NCBI GenBank assembly: GCA_949710005.1
Contig: OX453280.1
Location: 19,964,762-20,028,761 of the forward strand
DNA from: Ricordea florida
Lineage: Eukaryota > Cnidaria > Anthozoa > Corallimorpharia > Ricordeidae
Reading direction: 5' to 3'
Length of the DNA: 64,000 nucleotides
The number at the start of each line of letters is the position of its first letter. Position 1 is the first letter of the stretch. The translations under genes were made by a program, and so were the position numbers. Shown here piece by piece: positions 36,521 to 63,122 of the stretch. Below the pieces are notes generated by a model that did not search any database, was not told where the DNA came from, and worked only from the letters and a program-made list of their open reading frames with translations.

Positions 36521-37282
36521 TATTTCCGATGCCTCTTACGTTCGTGACCAGTTTCTCTTATATAAGCCGTTTATCACCACGTTGTTATAATCCATCCGTG
36601 AATGTTATAATCCCCTTAAAAATCAACAACAGACAACTAAATTAATATTAGATTTGAATACTCAGCGTTGCTGTCTAGTAATGTCGAAGGCATAGAAAAA
36701 GCTACATAGTTTAGCTTCTTTTTTGCACGGAGAAAACTGTGAAAATTTCATTGCATGAGTACAATTTTTCAGCAATGTTCGAAACATCGTGTTTTCGTAC
36801 GACCGTTATTAAATAATCAACCATGACCCCTGGATAATAACCGACACCTCTTACGTCATTTGAAATAAACGGACTATGGGCTTGGCAGTCATTTGAAACC
36901 TGGACGGGAAAATACGACTGTAAACCTTCCTCGATTCTGGGCATATGTAAGATCCACGCTTCCTGTGTTGATGCCTTTTGTGAGTTTTTTTACATAGCTG
37001 GAAGCAGATTATAACCGAGCTTCGACAAAATCAGTAGTGTGAACTAAATTCCTACTGTGAAAAAAAAAGATCGTTGTTTCAGTCAATGTGACTATTATTT
37101 CCATATCTTTATGTATTAAACTCGACGATAATATAGCACACGGGTGCTAGTTTGACCGAGCTAAATACACAGAGAAACACACATTCAGTGCAAATAGACC
37201 ATAAACCTCGTTAAGAATTCCAGCTGGCGGGAGACGGACCAGGATTTGAAACTCGGGATGGCCGCAGTACAATGGCCGTTTT
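36521..37282. other. intergenic, nothing recognised
   Basis: No supported feature. A short B-box-like stretch near 37240 (reverse of GTTTCAAATCC) could be a SINE scrap. Confidence 0.35.
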
Positions 37283-37830
37283 TACCTCATGGTATGTATG
37301 TCATACCATGAGGTATAGTAATGGTTGGATTTGTCACTCTATTCCCGTTAGACAATAAATTTATGCATTAAATCCGCATTAAATGTGAATTAAACAAGTT
37401 TTCCCCTACTTGGTTTAGTTTTGTCCACAAAGTTGTGCCATTGTTTTATGTTCACATATATGGGGGGAGCGGGTGAGACAAAGCGGCAGCACATGCTTAC
37501 AAAATGGCGTCTGTTGTGTTGAGGCCGACGCAAAGATTGTCAAGGCGGGTTTTCGTTCCTTTTGCTCCATCTTTGATCAAAATACACTTTTGAAGATCTC
37601 GCGAACGAACAGGAAATGCGTTCAAGAATGCTCGAGGGCAAAGAAATGGGTTTTAAAGTCTTAAAAGTGACGATGTCTCCAAGTTGGACGACGAGTAATC
37701 GATCAGTCGTAGTAAGAGTGTACAAAACGAACTATTCGGAATGAAAGCTTTATGGTCTGGGGAAAGGACAGCACTTCATGGAATAATTACCACATACCAT
37801 GAGGTAGTTCGAAGGAGCCTTTGATTATAT
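37283..37830. repeat. palindrome and direct repeat of CATACCATGAGGTA
   Basis: ACCTCATGGTATG and CATACCATGAGGT form a palindrome at 37283-37314, and ACATACCATGAGGTAG recurs near 37792. The interval of about 490 bp between them may be an insertion. It has no recognisable coding content. Confidence 0.45.
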
Positions 37831-38093
37831 TAGTGGACGCATTATCCGTATGGACGAACTTGGGCAAACATTCGTAGTTCGTCTGGTTATACATCTCTAG
37901 TATAAAGACGGGCACAAGACGCACTTTGCGTCCAGACAAACAACCTTTGGTAATGCGTCGTTCAAGACGTATTACGAAGGGTAGTTCGTCTAGACGCATA
38001 ATACGTCTTGTGCGGTGTTTAGACTAGACACACATAACCAGACGAACTACGAATGTTTGCCCAAGTTCGTCCAGACGGCTAATGCATCCCCTA
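37831..38093. mobile_element. palindromic MITE with 58-bp arms
   Basis: TAGTGGACGCATTATCCG and the following GAACTTGGGCAAACATTCG on the left mirror CGAATGTTTGCCCAAGTTC and CGGCTAATGCATCCCCTA on the right. Further inverted GACGTATTACG-type motifs lie in the middle. Confidence 0.85.
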
Positions 38094-38109
38094 GTATACA
38101 AATGGCCAA

Positions 38110-38192
38110 GTCCACAAGGTGGTCAGGACGGGAATCTAACCTGGGGCATACAGCTTACAAGGCCGGCGCCTAACCACTCTGCCACACTGCAT
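38110..38192 (-). repeat. tRNA-derived SINE head (Ser/Leu-like), truncated
   Basis: On the minus strand TGGCAGAGTGGTTAGGCG is an A-box of the Ser/Leu type and GGTTAGATTCCC is a B-box. There is no tRNA-like acceptor stem or anticodon arm of proper length. The body is cut short where the MITE at 37831-38093 begins. Confidence 0.65.
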
Positions 38193-39036
38193 CCATTCAT
38201 GGTGGCAGATTGTTTGTCGGATTAAAAGTAGGTTTTAACCAGTTTTAAATTGCATTTCGTGGAGCAAAACGTATGTCAAACTTCCAAACTCATCCGCTTT
38301 GGTCCAAATACAGGAAAGCATTGGCCAAAGTTAACTGATTGAGGGAAATCCGGAGTATACTCGGTAATCCAATATGGTTTGGCCTTTGAAGTCTCGCATT
38401 CATGATTTCATAAAAATGCCATTCAGAGGTTTGGAATCCGATATACGACCTGTTGCAGTCGGAACTCAAAATGCAATGTTGTCTTGGTTTCCCCTTCACA
38501 GACTCATCTATGTAATCACGATGTGACCACAAGAAGACAAGAGCTGAAAATCATATTTTTTTCGTACGTTGAAGAATGGACCGAGACCATCGCAAGATAA
38601 TTTTAACAAGTATCTAATTGTCGTAGTTTCCTTTAAATGACGCCAGCGCTTTGGCAAATCGGGGCATACGCTTGATAGAATTTCCTCATGCTCTCTTTGA
38701 ATGCGAGGTGCTCTTGATTTTGTACCAGACGTCGGGACTGGAACCCTGGCCGTGGTAATCAAAGAAGGATTGCCCATCAAAGCCGTACTGATTTCAAATA
38801 AAGAAAAGTAGTTCGTCCTAGCCAGTGTTAAGCGTCTCAGGAACTGCTGTAGTTAAAGCTCTGACTGGAACCCAGAGATAACTCTGTGATAATTCAAACT
38901 GAAACCTCAATTACGAAAGATAACTCTCAACCGCGATTTCACTGCTCATTATCATCCTCTCATTGTAACTACCTTTAACTAAGATGTATACTATCAGTCA
39001 GGAAGCAGGACTATCCAATGACTCGGTTTGAAACAT
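38193..39036. other. intergenic, nothing recognised
   Basis: Minus-strand open frames near 38300-38780 have no recognisable domain, splice context or codon pattern. Confidence 0.4.
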
Positions 39037-39042
39037 TTTATT
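39037..39042 (-). promoter_or_regulatory. polyadenylation signal of the alpha-tubulin gene
   Basis: AATAAA on the minus strand, about 66-71 bases after the tubulin stop codon. Confidence 0.65.
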
Positions 39043-39107
39043 TTAGCAAGGATACATTTCGTTGTGGTAGGGAAGGTACGCGACTGTGATTTCTGTCGAT
39101 TAGTAGC

Positions 39108-53360
<14,253 letters not shown>

Positions 53361-53605
53361 CTTGTCTGGGTTCAAAAACTTGTTATCAAGGATATATTGC
53401 TTTTGGACGCCTTCTTCGGAACGAGCAACGAGTCAACCTCTCGGCAAGGAACGGATTATCCTCGAGATTTTCCACTTACAATGAATAATAACACACCTGC
53501 AATTCCAGTGGCTTAGACGCTGTCAAAGAAAACAACGTTTTCAACACAAACACATTCGTGATTTGTCCAGAAATGTTTAATTATTCATTTGCAGTGCTTC
53601 CCTCA

Positions 53606-53637
<32 letters not shown>

Positions 53638-54654
53638 ACCCTCCGTTTGGGTGACACATATTCTATTGTAGCGCTGCTTTCAATCCCGAAATTGTATAGG
53701 CTTTCTTCTAACACTCGCGTTCGAGTTCAATTTGTTGAAAATACCGCAGCGGTGAAAAGGGTCCCTGGTGTGCCCCACGCTGGGACGAAATTACTGTTTT
53801 ATTTTTACCGCCAAACCGTGATAAAATAAACATTGCGCAAATGAATAATATTTTTTTTTCCATATGCAAAATTGAATCTTGCAATTAGAAGGAAAAACTT
53901 GTGTGGATGAAGCAAGATTATTGACATCCGCGTTAGTGCATGAATACTTTTTTTCTGGTTCAATTACGCCTCCCACGAAAATTGTTGCTGAACGCATGAG
54001 AGATTCACTTTTGCAACCAATGCGACTCCACATAAAAGCGAATCATACAAACTACTTTAAAGGTCAAAATGCATACAGCAGGAAGATCGCTTTTTCTGTG
54101 CAATAGAGACGCTAGTTACTTTTATTTGCTTTATATCAGTATATCGACTCTAAATGGCTGGCCGATGACCGTTTAAATCGCCGGACAAACAGGTTGCGAA
54201 TTTTTCTGTATCCTACGAGGAGCCTATGATTTTGACGCGTGAATGGAAACTAACACGATGCGAGCTCTTCCATTGTTGTTGTTTTCTTCTTTTTTAACTT
54301 TTTTGCGTGTTTCACATGGTATGGCAGCCGCAATTATTTCAAAATAGGAGAAAAGCTTTGCTCGAGTTTACACTGGTACATTTCCATTCTGACAATCTAC
54401 AACTTCATTCTTCCCATGAGCTATTTTCGTGTGCCGCGCCTGGTTCCATTATTGTCGGGTAGCACAGAGCTCTTGGTACAACAAATACACCCTAGGTGCT
54501 CGCAGAGTCACTTATAGATAGTAGAACGTCTGAAGTCGGTAATAGGAAAGTCTCCAATTGTTATTTCACCTGGTGTCAGTAATACCACCCGTATAAACTA
54601 GAGGGGTAAGAGGCATCCAAGGCACACTCTACTTCGTGTCAGTAGTTCATGTAT
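53361..54654. other. tubulin upstream region; poly-A run at 53606-53638
   Basis: Presumed promoter of the tubulin gene. No TATA box or other site is convincing. The open frames at 53791-54106 on both strands have no domain. Confidence 0.4.
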
Positions 54655-54775
54655 GACCCCACTACACTTACTACAGCTACTACACTGACTACAGCTACTA
54701 CACTTACTACAGCTACTACAGCTTCTACACTAACTACAGCTACTACACTTACTACAGATACTACACTTTGTTAAA
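54655..54775. repeat. 18-bp minisatellite
   Basis: Variants of CTACACTTACTACAGCTA repeat about six to seven times. Confidence 0.9.
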
Positions 54776-56257
54776 TTCACTACAGTTACTTCTATGCCTA
54801 GAGGCCCCACATGGCACTGCCTACTTCGCTACGCTGTGAACCAATTCAAATCCTAAACCACTGTCGCCATGGAATTTCCTACTAACGACTTGTAGAGGCA
54901 TTGAGTCTGCAGGTGACGTATCTCAACCCATCTTCAATGCTGGTGAGTGCCGCTGGCCTGATCCTAGAGCATATATGGAGGTCATGTAAAAAGAAGTCTT
55001 GGAAAATGCATGGAAAAAAGAGTTTTAGAAGGGTCTCGGTACGCCTTCATGTAAATGACAAGCAAGCAGTCTCTTGCTCGTGGACTGGCTCTAACAGCAT
55101 GTTACAAAATAATCGAGAGATTGCCAAGGATAACGTGATAACGTGGATTATCTTGCAACTATAAATAGGTCATGCAAATTTCAATCATGTTCATGTCTGG
55201 TCAATGGCCTGAAATGCACTGGCCAGTGCCCCCTCGAGGATCGTGCAAACAAGCATGATTATGATTATAATGATGATGTAGCCGATGACGATGAAGATGA
55301 GGGATCGCGATAATGCAAAATAATGGTCTTAGAAATGTGGAACGACTTTATTCTGACATCGTCTTGAAGAACATGTAAAATTACTCGACGGCTATATTAA
55401 CTAATGGTTTCTCCCAAATTACTTTAGCGAAACTGATACATGAGTAAGCTGGACTGACATACGAGGTCCGACGTGCCTGATACCGGAGTTGCTCCAAACG
55501 ATGATCAGTCCAAAGAGAAATTGTCTGCCACTTGACTGAAGGGACTGTTATAACTCAATTGCCCAACCATAAATTTGTTTTGCGAAAGGACTGGACTTTC
55601 TGTCGTCAGGGAAACTGGAGCATCGTATTAAGGATGTCCATTCCATTTTCATTAGATCTTTTCGTCATATTTTGTTGGCTTTCGTATGAATTTTTGTTAA
55701 AAACAATTTTTACTGTGGACATAACTTCAAAGTTGAAGGACATACCATGAATTATGTAGTCGTGTAGTTCTTCCCGTGATGCCATTTAATCACGTGATTA
55801 CAGCAAGAAAGCTGCTCACATGGGCTTACTCTTATACATTAAAATTAAACTTCAGTTATTACAGCTTCGAAAAATCTAAGATACGACTGGTCCCTCCATA
55901 TTGGGGTACAAATTACATTTTCTATTAGCAAATCGTCTAAAACACCCATTTGGTGTGTTTCAATTTCCCACTGACGCAGCACAAGTTTCTTTCTAACCCC
56001 TTTGTACGTTTAAGCTCTTGATAGCGGTTTTAACAGTTTCGAGGTTTGGGGTTTGAGAATCTGTTAATTTAGAGGTCGGGCTTTCATAAGTTCAGGTCAA
56101 GCATATGAAATAATGAGCACATTCAATTCTGTATAATTGTTAATGAAGACTATTGCCACTACATTCTTTTCTCACATTTGAACCTGCACTTTTGCACATC
56201 TGCAACGATGGGCTATGCCTTTTGCACATCACATAATTAGAATTAGACATACCTCTT
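54776..56257. other. intergenic, nothing recognised
   Basis: AT-rich; a GATGATGAT-like stretch near 55265. No gene supported. Confidence 0.45.
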
Positions 56258-56395
56258 ACAAACCTCGTTTTCTCGGTCCGTACTGTAAGTTATGGACCGA
56301 GTTTTTTCTTCGCGACATTATGCGCGAAGCGCGCGGGCCTTAACTCCGAGCGGAAATAACGAAGATTCGTAACTTACAGTACGAACCGAGAAAAC
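56258..56395. mobile_element. palindromic MITE
   Basis: GTTTTCTCGGTCCGTACTG and TAAGTTA on the left mirror TAACTTACAGTACGAACCG and AGAAAAC on the right. Confidence 0.8.
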
Positions 56396-57014
56396 GACGT
56401 TTGCAAAATATTTAGTGAAGTACGGCCCGCTAAATTGACCAATCACAGCGCGCGTACTAACTGAGAGATATAATAATAATTCATAAACCGGAAGACCATA
56501 CGAACAAGCAACACATTTTTACGGATATGCACGGACTCGCATTTCTTTCAACTTGTAATCAGTCGTTGACAAAAACGTTTTGTTATGTAATTGGAGCAAA
56601 AGGTTCTACACATGTAATATTTTATAACCTAAAGTATCGTTATGTATTCCAAAGAATGTAGTAAGGCACGAATACTTTCGTGTCTTACATTGCACATCGT
56701 TGTACAAACTGAAACAGCCTCAACTCTAAAAAGCTCTTTTCTGACGATTCCCAGTAATTAGCTTATGGCAAATCACACAGTTCCTTGATGTTGTGGAATG
56801 CAGCGATTATGACATGGCGTTAAACAAAAAAAGATACAGAACAATGCTTACACCACAACACAAAGACAACAAATGATACATTTTCCCAATATATTAAACA
56901 ACAACTGATCGAGTAGAACTAGTTCCGCAAAGCAGCAACTTAAATACTATAACCATGGCAACGTTCATAAAATGGCACGCCAAAACCTTGAACATGTATC
57001 GTAGCATGATGGAC
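56396..57014. other. intergenic and 3' region of the annexin gene
   Basis: No exact AATAAA was seen close to the annexin stop on the minus strand. The rest is AT-rich without features. Confidence 0.4.
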
Positions 57015-57074
57015 CTAATTTCTTTCTGTGATCAGCTGAAGAAGAATCTTCTTGTAATTCCCACGTGTGTCATC
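57015..57074 (-). CDS. ANXA: annexin last exon
   Basis: The acceptor is TTTTTCTTTTTCAG. It encodes [19 protein letters not shown] then TAG; this is the final helix of repeat 4. Confidence 0.92.
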   Translation of the reverse strand, partial: DDTRGNYKKILLQLITERN

Positions 57075-60000
57075 CTGAAAAAAGAAAAAGACCAATTAGC
57101 AAGCTGCCGTAGAGGGCAGGTGGTGGTGGAAGTGGTACGGGCAGTGGCAGTAGTAGTGGCAGCTACAATAATATTGGTAGCAGTGGTGGAATTAGCATTA
57201 GCATGATATTACGAGACCGCGCGGAGATACGAAATTTCCCCCAAGCGTGTTGTTAAACGACGAAAATGGTGTACTTTTGAGCTTCACAAATTTGTGAAAG
57301 ATGTATTCTTCAGTACTGTTAAAGGAAAACACGAAAAAGCAAATCCAAGTTCTTGCAACTGCAGTCGAACCTACGACCTTCCGATTTCTAATTCATGTCT
57401 GATATCATTCTTACCCACTCCTGAGTGGAACAAAATGGCTGTCAGTCGTTTGCGCGCTTTTGAAGAAACATTTTTTTTTTTCGTGTTGTACAATGCTTTT
57501 CCTTTTCTTTTTTTGAAATAATCACTTGTAAATTTATACTAAAACAATTATTCGCCTCAGGCTCAGTGATTATCGGTGAATTTTCACTGACAATCACTCC
57601 ACCTTCGGCGAATAAATGTTAAATATCGCCAATTTTTTGCTAACATTTTGTCCACGAGCTCACCATTGGATGATTATCGATTTGCTACAACTCGGTATAC
57701 TGATCAATTTTACATGATTATAGTCGTTCCCAAAATAACAAACTCGTTTTATAAAACATTAACTTATGAGCTGAACTCCTCGTCGTCCACAAGACCTCCA
57801 AAATACAAAGGAAGAGAGAGAGAGAGGTAACCCAAAGGCTTGCACTGTTGCAACTCACCGATATAAATTTAGCGAGGGAGGTATGATACATCTTGGCAAA
57901 CTCATCCCTGATGTCCAGCAGATCAACTTCTGAACGTGTTACAATGATACGAATAAGAGTCTTGTCATCCGTTCCAAGACCCTGCAGAAAACGAAAGATG
58001 GGGAACAGAAATTATAAATGTTAATTTGACAATAAGAACAAAAAAAAAATTGTGCCATAGGTTTAGCTAGTAAACTAGCTTCTTGAGTGCTTAGCAAACC
58101 TCCCAAGTGCGTTCATAACTCGTTGGTTGCACAGCTGCTGAGTTTACCATGTTTCATTAACAACCTGACGTCAGCATGTAACCCATGGACAAATGGCTCG
58201 CACGTATTAGACAATCATAGAGCGCGCTTTCCCAAAACTATGTTATAATAAGTTATCCTTGAGGATAGCCTGTCAGAATTGCGTTCGTTCCTCCTGACCT
58301 ATAAACGGAAGAAGGATCGATCCTTGGGTAGAAAAAAGACTTTTTACAATAACTGAGCGAATTCTCGCGCGCTGATTGGCTAATTTTTATCATCAATAAG
58401 AGTACAGACACATAAAATTTTAATTTAAGTCTTCATTTGACCTTTTTCGCGTTTTGTTATTGTAAAAAACAAATTGACGTCAGTTTTTTATGTGTCTGTC
58501 CTCTTACTGATGATAAATTGCGTCAAAACATGGTCAAAGTTTGTTGTAGACCCACTCGCCTATCGGCTCGTGGATCTACAACACTTTGACAATGTTAACG
58601 CAATTTATCATCAATAAGAGGACAGACACATAAAAAACTGACATCAATTTGTTAAAATTACTCTGGATATCCTTTATAATGCTTCAGTTGTAAGCAGCTT
58701 TATCTTAAGGGCCTTCTGACAACGTCCTGGTTTCACTCGGTATAGCGTTCCAGAATTTACTGAAGGCAGCTACAGAATAAGACGCCCGTGATTGCCCTCA
58801 AGTCTTGAATAGTAGACCTCTTCCCATCTGGCCCTCTCCTAATCTTCTACTGTTCCTTCCCTTGCAACACCCAAGACGCAGTACTGACTTCCAACGCAAA
58901 TACTTAAAGAATCTGGAACGTGACGTTTTTTTTCAATTTTCTTACTTATACTACATGTGCACGACGTTCACACCCAAACAATTGTCCTAAAGTTGTGATT
59001 AATCGAATAAGCCTCATCACGGTTTTCGACGCCATTTTGACAAGTGGCAAAAGACTCTGGAGGCGCGGTTACCAATTCCCATACATTGTAAAATATTCGC
59101 GAACAAAGCAAACGTCAACGACATTTCCGTTATTTAGAGCTCTTCTACTCAACCGTAAAAAACTTCACTTTTCTTTATTCAAGGTAAGTGAATTTGGTGT
59201 ACAAGAAATCGGCTTCCTAGCGTTCACCCGATTTCCAACAAACGTTTTGGGCCGCGTGAAGTTGTGAAACACAAGCCGCCGCTTGTCACGCATTCTTTAA
59301 TTATTTGTAAGCTCCAACCTTGTACTAAATCGTAATAAAGAAATGTAAACTATCTCTTTTATGTTGTGATTCGCTGAGACTTTGCTGGCTGGTGGTTTGT
59401 TTTCAAACTTGTTCTAGATCTGATTGATCTTTACAATTTTCAACAGACAAGATTTTGACAGCACACATACGATAACAGTTCTAATTAAGTGCGGATTACA
59501 ATACAAGCAACCAATTATTTACCTTCATGCTTTTGTACAACTTCTCCGCAAAGAACGCAGGTGTGTTTCGTACAACTCTGACTGAAAAATAATACATTAA
59601 ATAATCCAGATTTGAACATCGTCATTTTTTTACGACTTTACAATCATAACATAAACATGCTTACATCGAGTTAGGGAATAACAACAGAAAATACAAAGGT
59701 TAAATTAGTGTATGACACAAAAAGTATGGTGTTTCGAGATACTTTAGATTCCTTTTGTGCTGAAGTTTCGAGACAGTACTTAGCAACACAGAATATAATG
59801 TTGAGTTCTCTAACACTTTATTGTTCGCTTTAGATCATCGATTCCTGCAGTTGAGCATTTAGGAAAGAGGTGGTATTTTCGTCATTTAACCGTCTAATAA
59901 CTTCTGAAAAGAACCGCTAGGGCCAGTTAATAGTGTCAACTGCAGTAGAGACAAAGGTTGTTTCTGCTATACCAGATGTAAATAGCTCTATTTTGGTGAC

Positions 60001-61572
60001 GGAAATTCTGAGCAACAACTCATATTTATTTAAGTTTATTATCGGCGCAGATATATATTTTTCACGTAGGAAAAGACGTTTTGTATATTATAGATGCTTT
60101 GTACTATCTACTTATTTGGTGCGGAAATCTTCTCATGATGTGGCAAATGGAAACAGTACTGATATAAATGTACCCGTGATATAGATATTATAGTGATTAT
60201 AGATTTTCTTACCCACGGAAAGCATTCCATCTCGCAAGTTTCCAGACATTTCTCTCTTAATTGACTCTTCAATATCGTATTTAGAAATCTGTGAAGAAAG
60301 AAACTTGTTTTGCTAACCCTAAATTTAGACAAACTGCGACTATTGCTATTATCAAACTTTCCAAAATAACTCGGATACTAAGCGCACGCTGATTGGTCGA
60401 AAGCCTATCGGTTATAGAGCCGGTAAACCCATGGAAAAGACGAACATTTTCTGTTTTTATTTACAAGCTCTTCTCGCGTTCTCCCAACATCCCGCGTGGT
60501 TTGTTACGCGGGTAAACCTTTAGAAACTGCGGTTTATTGTTTGGCTTGCACGAAGTGTGTAGCCACATTATGACACGATCAGATTTATTTATTTTCCCAC
60601 GAGAGCCAAGCGCCTGTCGAGTGGTCTAGTACGCCACGCATGTACGCATTGCGGACCTATTTTTACTAAAATAATAGACATTTTCCAACTTCTTAAGAAC
60701 CATTTTATAAAACAGAGCATATTCAACAGAAACTCGTAAACGCAATGGTGAAACAGAACATTTCTTTCAGGTGTAAATGTTAGTGACAAATACCTTCTTG
60801 AACTTCTAACAGAGTGTTAGCGCTAGTATTGTGAGCAATACCTTAGGGAGGAATTTGTGGAAGTGACTTGTAGCATTCAAATGTACATTCTGTGTGTTAC
60901 AACTTTACCTTTAAATAACACAAAACTTAAAGGTTATAGAACTAAGGCAAGATTTCGTTAGCGTTGCAGCTCCAATAAGACTCTCATTGGACTGGATCTC
61001 TGTGTGTTGTATCTTCATTGCCTTCAGAGCTAGGGGTATTGTTTGTTCAGGTTTTTCTACCGATCATCCGTTAGACTTTAAACCAATCGCAAGAGATTTT
61101 ACGATGGATGCAATATCAGCCCATGGTTCTTGCTGCTAGGCTTTCTAAAAGAAAGATTTGGATTTTCGGTGACCTTTTTGAAAGTTAAAACACTCGTTTT
61201 TACTGGAGAACGTTTTGCTAACTTCAGGAGTGCAGAGTTGACAAAGACCTCTAAACTGGCGATCGTTCGCGCCCACTCTTTCATTAAAGATCTAACTGAG
61301 ATGCATAAAAATTACGAGTACATTTGAAATAAATCACTGATATACATGTATGTGCGGTTGTAATTGAAAAACCCACCTTGGAGTACTCATTAAACGTTGC
61401 CTTCAGCTGTGGGAAACTCCGAGATACAAGAACAGTATTGAATCTAGCACAAGAGATAATACAATGAATTGAGAACCGTTCACAAGTAGTGATGTGAAAA
61501 ATTTGTCAGAGGTGAAAGAACTTACTTGGATTCATCCGTACCCCAGCGGCCTTCTCCCGCCTTGAACAATGC
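57015..61572 (-). CDS. ANXA: annexin, 3' part (repeats 3 and 4)
   Basis: Six exons on the minus strand join in frame: 61526-61572, 61377-61443, 60213-60288, 59523-59581, 57859-57981 and 57015-57074, for 143 residues and a stop. They cover annexin repeat 3 ([42 protein letters not shown]) and repeat 4 ([54 protein letters not shown]). Both GxGT calcium-loop motifs are intact, so calcium-dependent binding to acidic phospholipids is expected. The first exon here starts exactly at a codon; repeats 1 and 2 and the N-terminal tail must lie upstream, probably beyond 64,000, as nothing matching was found between 61,573 and the window end. The annexin subtype cannot be told. Confidence 0.95.
57075..57858. 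other. annexin intron with palindromic MITE copy at 57285-57690
   Basis: 57285-57690 is a diverged inverse relative of 63123-63400 (shared motifs GCGCTTTTGAAGAAA, AATGCTTTTCCTTTTC, ATTCGCCTCAGGCTCAG). A GTGG-rich simple stretch lies at 57118-57200, and 57205-57245 resembles the end of the hairpin MITE at 18930. Confidence 0.7.
57859..57981 (-). CDS. ANXA: annexin exon, repeat 4 core
   Basis: The acceptor is CGTTTTCTGCAG and the donor TCG/GTGAGT. It encodes exactly 41 codons from [13 protein letters not shown] to AKFIS. Confidence 0.95.
57982..59522. other. annexin intron with palindromic MITE at 58470-58651
   Basis: AAATTGACGTCAGTTTTTTATGTG and the following TGTCCTCTTACTGATGATAAATTG mirror the sequence up to TGACATCAATTTG at 58651. 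The rest of the intron is unremarkable. Confidence 0.75.
59523..59581 (-). CDS. ANXA: annexin exon, repeat 3 to 4 junction
   Basis: The acceptor is ATTATTTTTCAG and the donor GAAG/GTAAAT. It encodes [19 protein letters not shown]. Confidence 0.93.
59582..60212. other. annexin intron, nothing else recognised
   Basis: AT-rich, no repeat family recognised. Confidence 0.6.
60213..60288 (-). CDS. ANXA: annexin exon, repeat 3 C-terminal part
   Basis: The acceptor is TTTCTTCACAG and the donor GTGG/GTAAGA. It encodes [17 protein letters not shown] then LRDGMLSV. Confidence 0.94.
60289..61376. other. annexin intron, nothing else recognised
   Basis: Short open frames on both strands lack any domain. 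Confidence 0.6.
61377..61443 (-). CDS. ANXA: annexin exon, repeat 3 middle
   Basis: The acceptor is TCTTGTGCTAG and the donor CAAG/GTGGGT. It encodes [20 protein letters not shown]. Confidence 0.93.
61526..61572 (-). CDS. ANXA: annexin exon, repeat 3 start
   Basis: The acceptor is TACATGACAG and the donor CCAA/GTAAGTTC. It encodes [15 protein letters not shown] plus two bases that complete Lys with the next exon. Confidence 0.92.
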
Positions 61573-61711
61573 CTGTCATGTAAAAACATGTAAACCGTCC
61601 AACTTTTTTGTCCCAAGATTTAAGTACCAATTTTCCTTATTGGATGCCCTAAATAATGCGGCTTTATGGAAAATGAGTGCGTACGATATCTACTCATGAG
61701 CTGATTCAAGT

Positions 61712-62010
61712 GAAAATGAGGTAAGAGAACGCATCTTCCATACTGGGTTTTCCTTCTACGATAAGGGGACAAAATCTATTTTTAGATCCGGAAACTATTT
61801 TAACTGACCAATGGTTGATGTCCTTCTCATCACGTGGTTGTAATTTCAATGCGTCATGAGGATCTTGTTTCGTTTAACATCGACTTTCCACTTGCGGTAT
61901 TGGGAAACCGCGCAGTCATGGAACGAGATATAAATAGATTACGGGCTAAAAATAGATTCTGTCCTCTTATCATATCAGAAGGGGTTATGTTCTCTTTCCT
62001 CATTTTCTCT
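61712..62010. mobile_element. MITE of the 4249-4608 family, copy 2
   Basis: AAAATGAGGTAAGAGAACGC and GATAAGGGGACAAAATC on the left mirror GGTTATGTTCTCTTTCCTC and GATTCTGTCCTCTTATCA on the right. The termini are single here, unlike the triplicated end of copy 1. Confidence 0.75.
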
Positions 62011-62579
62011 TGGCTGATTAGTGTTGAACTACGAACGATTGAGTTAAGATACACCTCAACGAGTAAATACAAATCGTTCAAAGCGTCTTCCATGTTGTTA
62101 TTTGTTTATTCTATTGGGATCAAGATTTGCTCACGATTATTTTCAAAACAGCCTTGCAGGCAGACAAGAACGACAAAACTTTACCATTTAGACAATATGG
62201 TTCTTCCAATCAACAACTGAACTCGAACAATGAATTTTCACTAGCGACGAAAGGTCATAGGACTTTCCACAGTCCTTTCCGTGCGCAAAGTTCAGTACTA
62301 AAGAATAAACTTCAACGTATTTAAGTTTTTAAGACTTTTCATAGTGTTCGATAGATTCGAAATTATCAATTGATCAATTCTCTTCATCTGCTGGCTTGGT
62401 AATATATTGGTCTTACATTGAGAAGTTGCTAATTGATTACTTCTGGCATAAAGGATTAAGACTGAAAGTGCCTACAACACTTTACTAATGCACTGTGAAT
62501 AAGGAATAACATTACTGCAAAAAACCACAAGCAAACTAAGAAAGATGAAACCGTATTTGTGTCTGAGATATTTCAGACT
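62011..62579. other. intergenic or intronic, nothing recognised
   Basis: No annexin-like exon or other feature was found. Confidence 0.4.
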
Positions 62580-62980
62580 AGTCAATCAATCAATCAATCA
62601 ATACTTTGTATATACACGTAACGCCTAGAAGCTATATAAGCTCGTTCATACAGTCATACTACGTACGTGTGTGAAATTACATTCACAAAAGCTATACCAC
62701 AACACCGGGAACTACGTCCCCTACTCTTTGCGAACAGCGTGTGGGTTCTTTAACGTCCCACGAAGTCATTACAGCCAAGGGTTGTGAGACGAGACCTACG
62801 GTTTATCATCCTTATCCGAGAAGACTAGAAAGTCTAACCATTTGCAGATGTCATTACAAAGGCAGCATAATAATTTAGAGACCCTGAGTGATGGTCCGGC
62901 CGAGGTTCGAACCCACGACCTCCCGCACGATAGTCCAGTGCTCAACCAACTGAGCTAACTGGTCGGCGGTTCAGGCGAAA
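62580..62980 (-). repeat. tRNA-derived SINE, about 400 bp
   Basis: On the minus strand the head contains an A-box (TTAGCTCAGTTGGTTGAGC) and a B-box (GGTTCGAACC) about 35 bases apart. A body with TGGGACGTTAAAGAACCC follows, and the tail is (TGAT)n near 62583-62602. This is a full-length SINE layout. The tRNA-like part is too diverged in its arms to be a working tRNA gene. Confidence 0.88.
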
Positions 62981-63122
62981 TTTAATCTTCCGATAAAAGC
63001 TACACAGTACTAAAGAGCTTCCCAACAGCCGGTGTACTAAAATGGCAAGACAGGTAAAGCTAAGAATTTTAATTGCACAAAATCGGTTGCGATTTATTGA
63101 ACGCCGTTACCTTTAGTTAGTT
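62981..63122. other. short spacer
   Basis: Nothing recognised. Confidence 0.4.

Noticed and set aside
38110..38192. possible tRNA-Ser or tRNA-Leu gene
   Set aside because: Diverged arms and no terminal stem; better read as a truncated SINE head.
53791..54106. overlapping frames on both strands upstream of tubulin
   Set aside because: No domain, no splice sites and no similarity to a known family by eye.
56955..57206. 83-codon plus-strand frame ending in a Val/Ala-rich stretch
   Set aside because: Antisense of the last annexin exon followed by a GTGG-rich simple repeat.
62908..62972. possible tRNA gene on the minus strand
   Set aside because: The A and B boxes are good, but the arms do not form a proper cloverleaf and the sequence continues into a SINE body and microsatellite tail.
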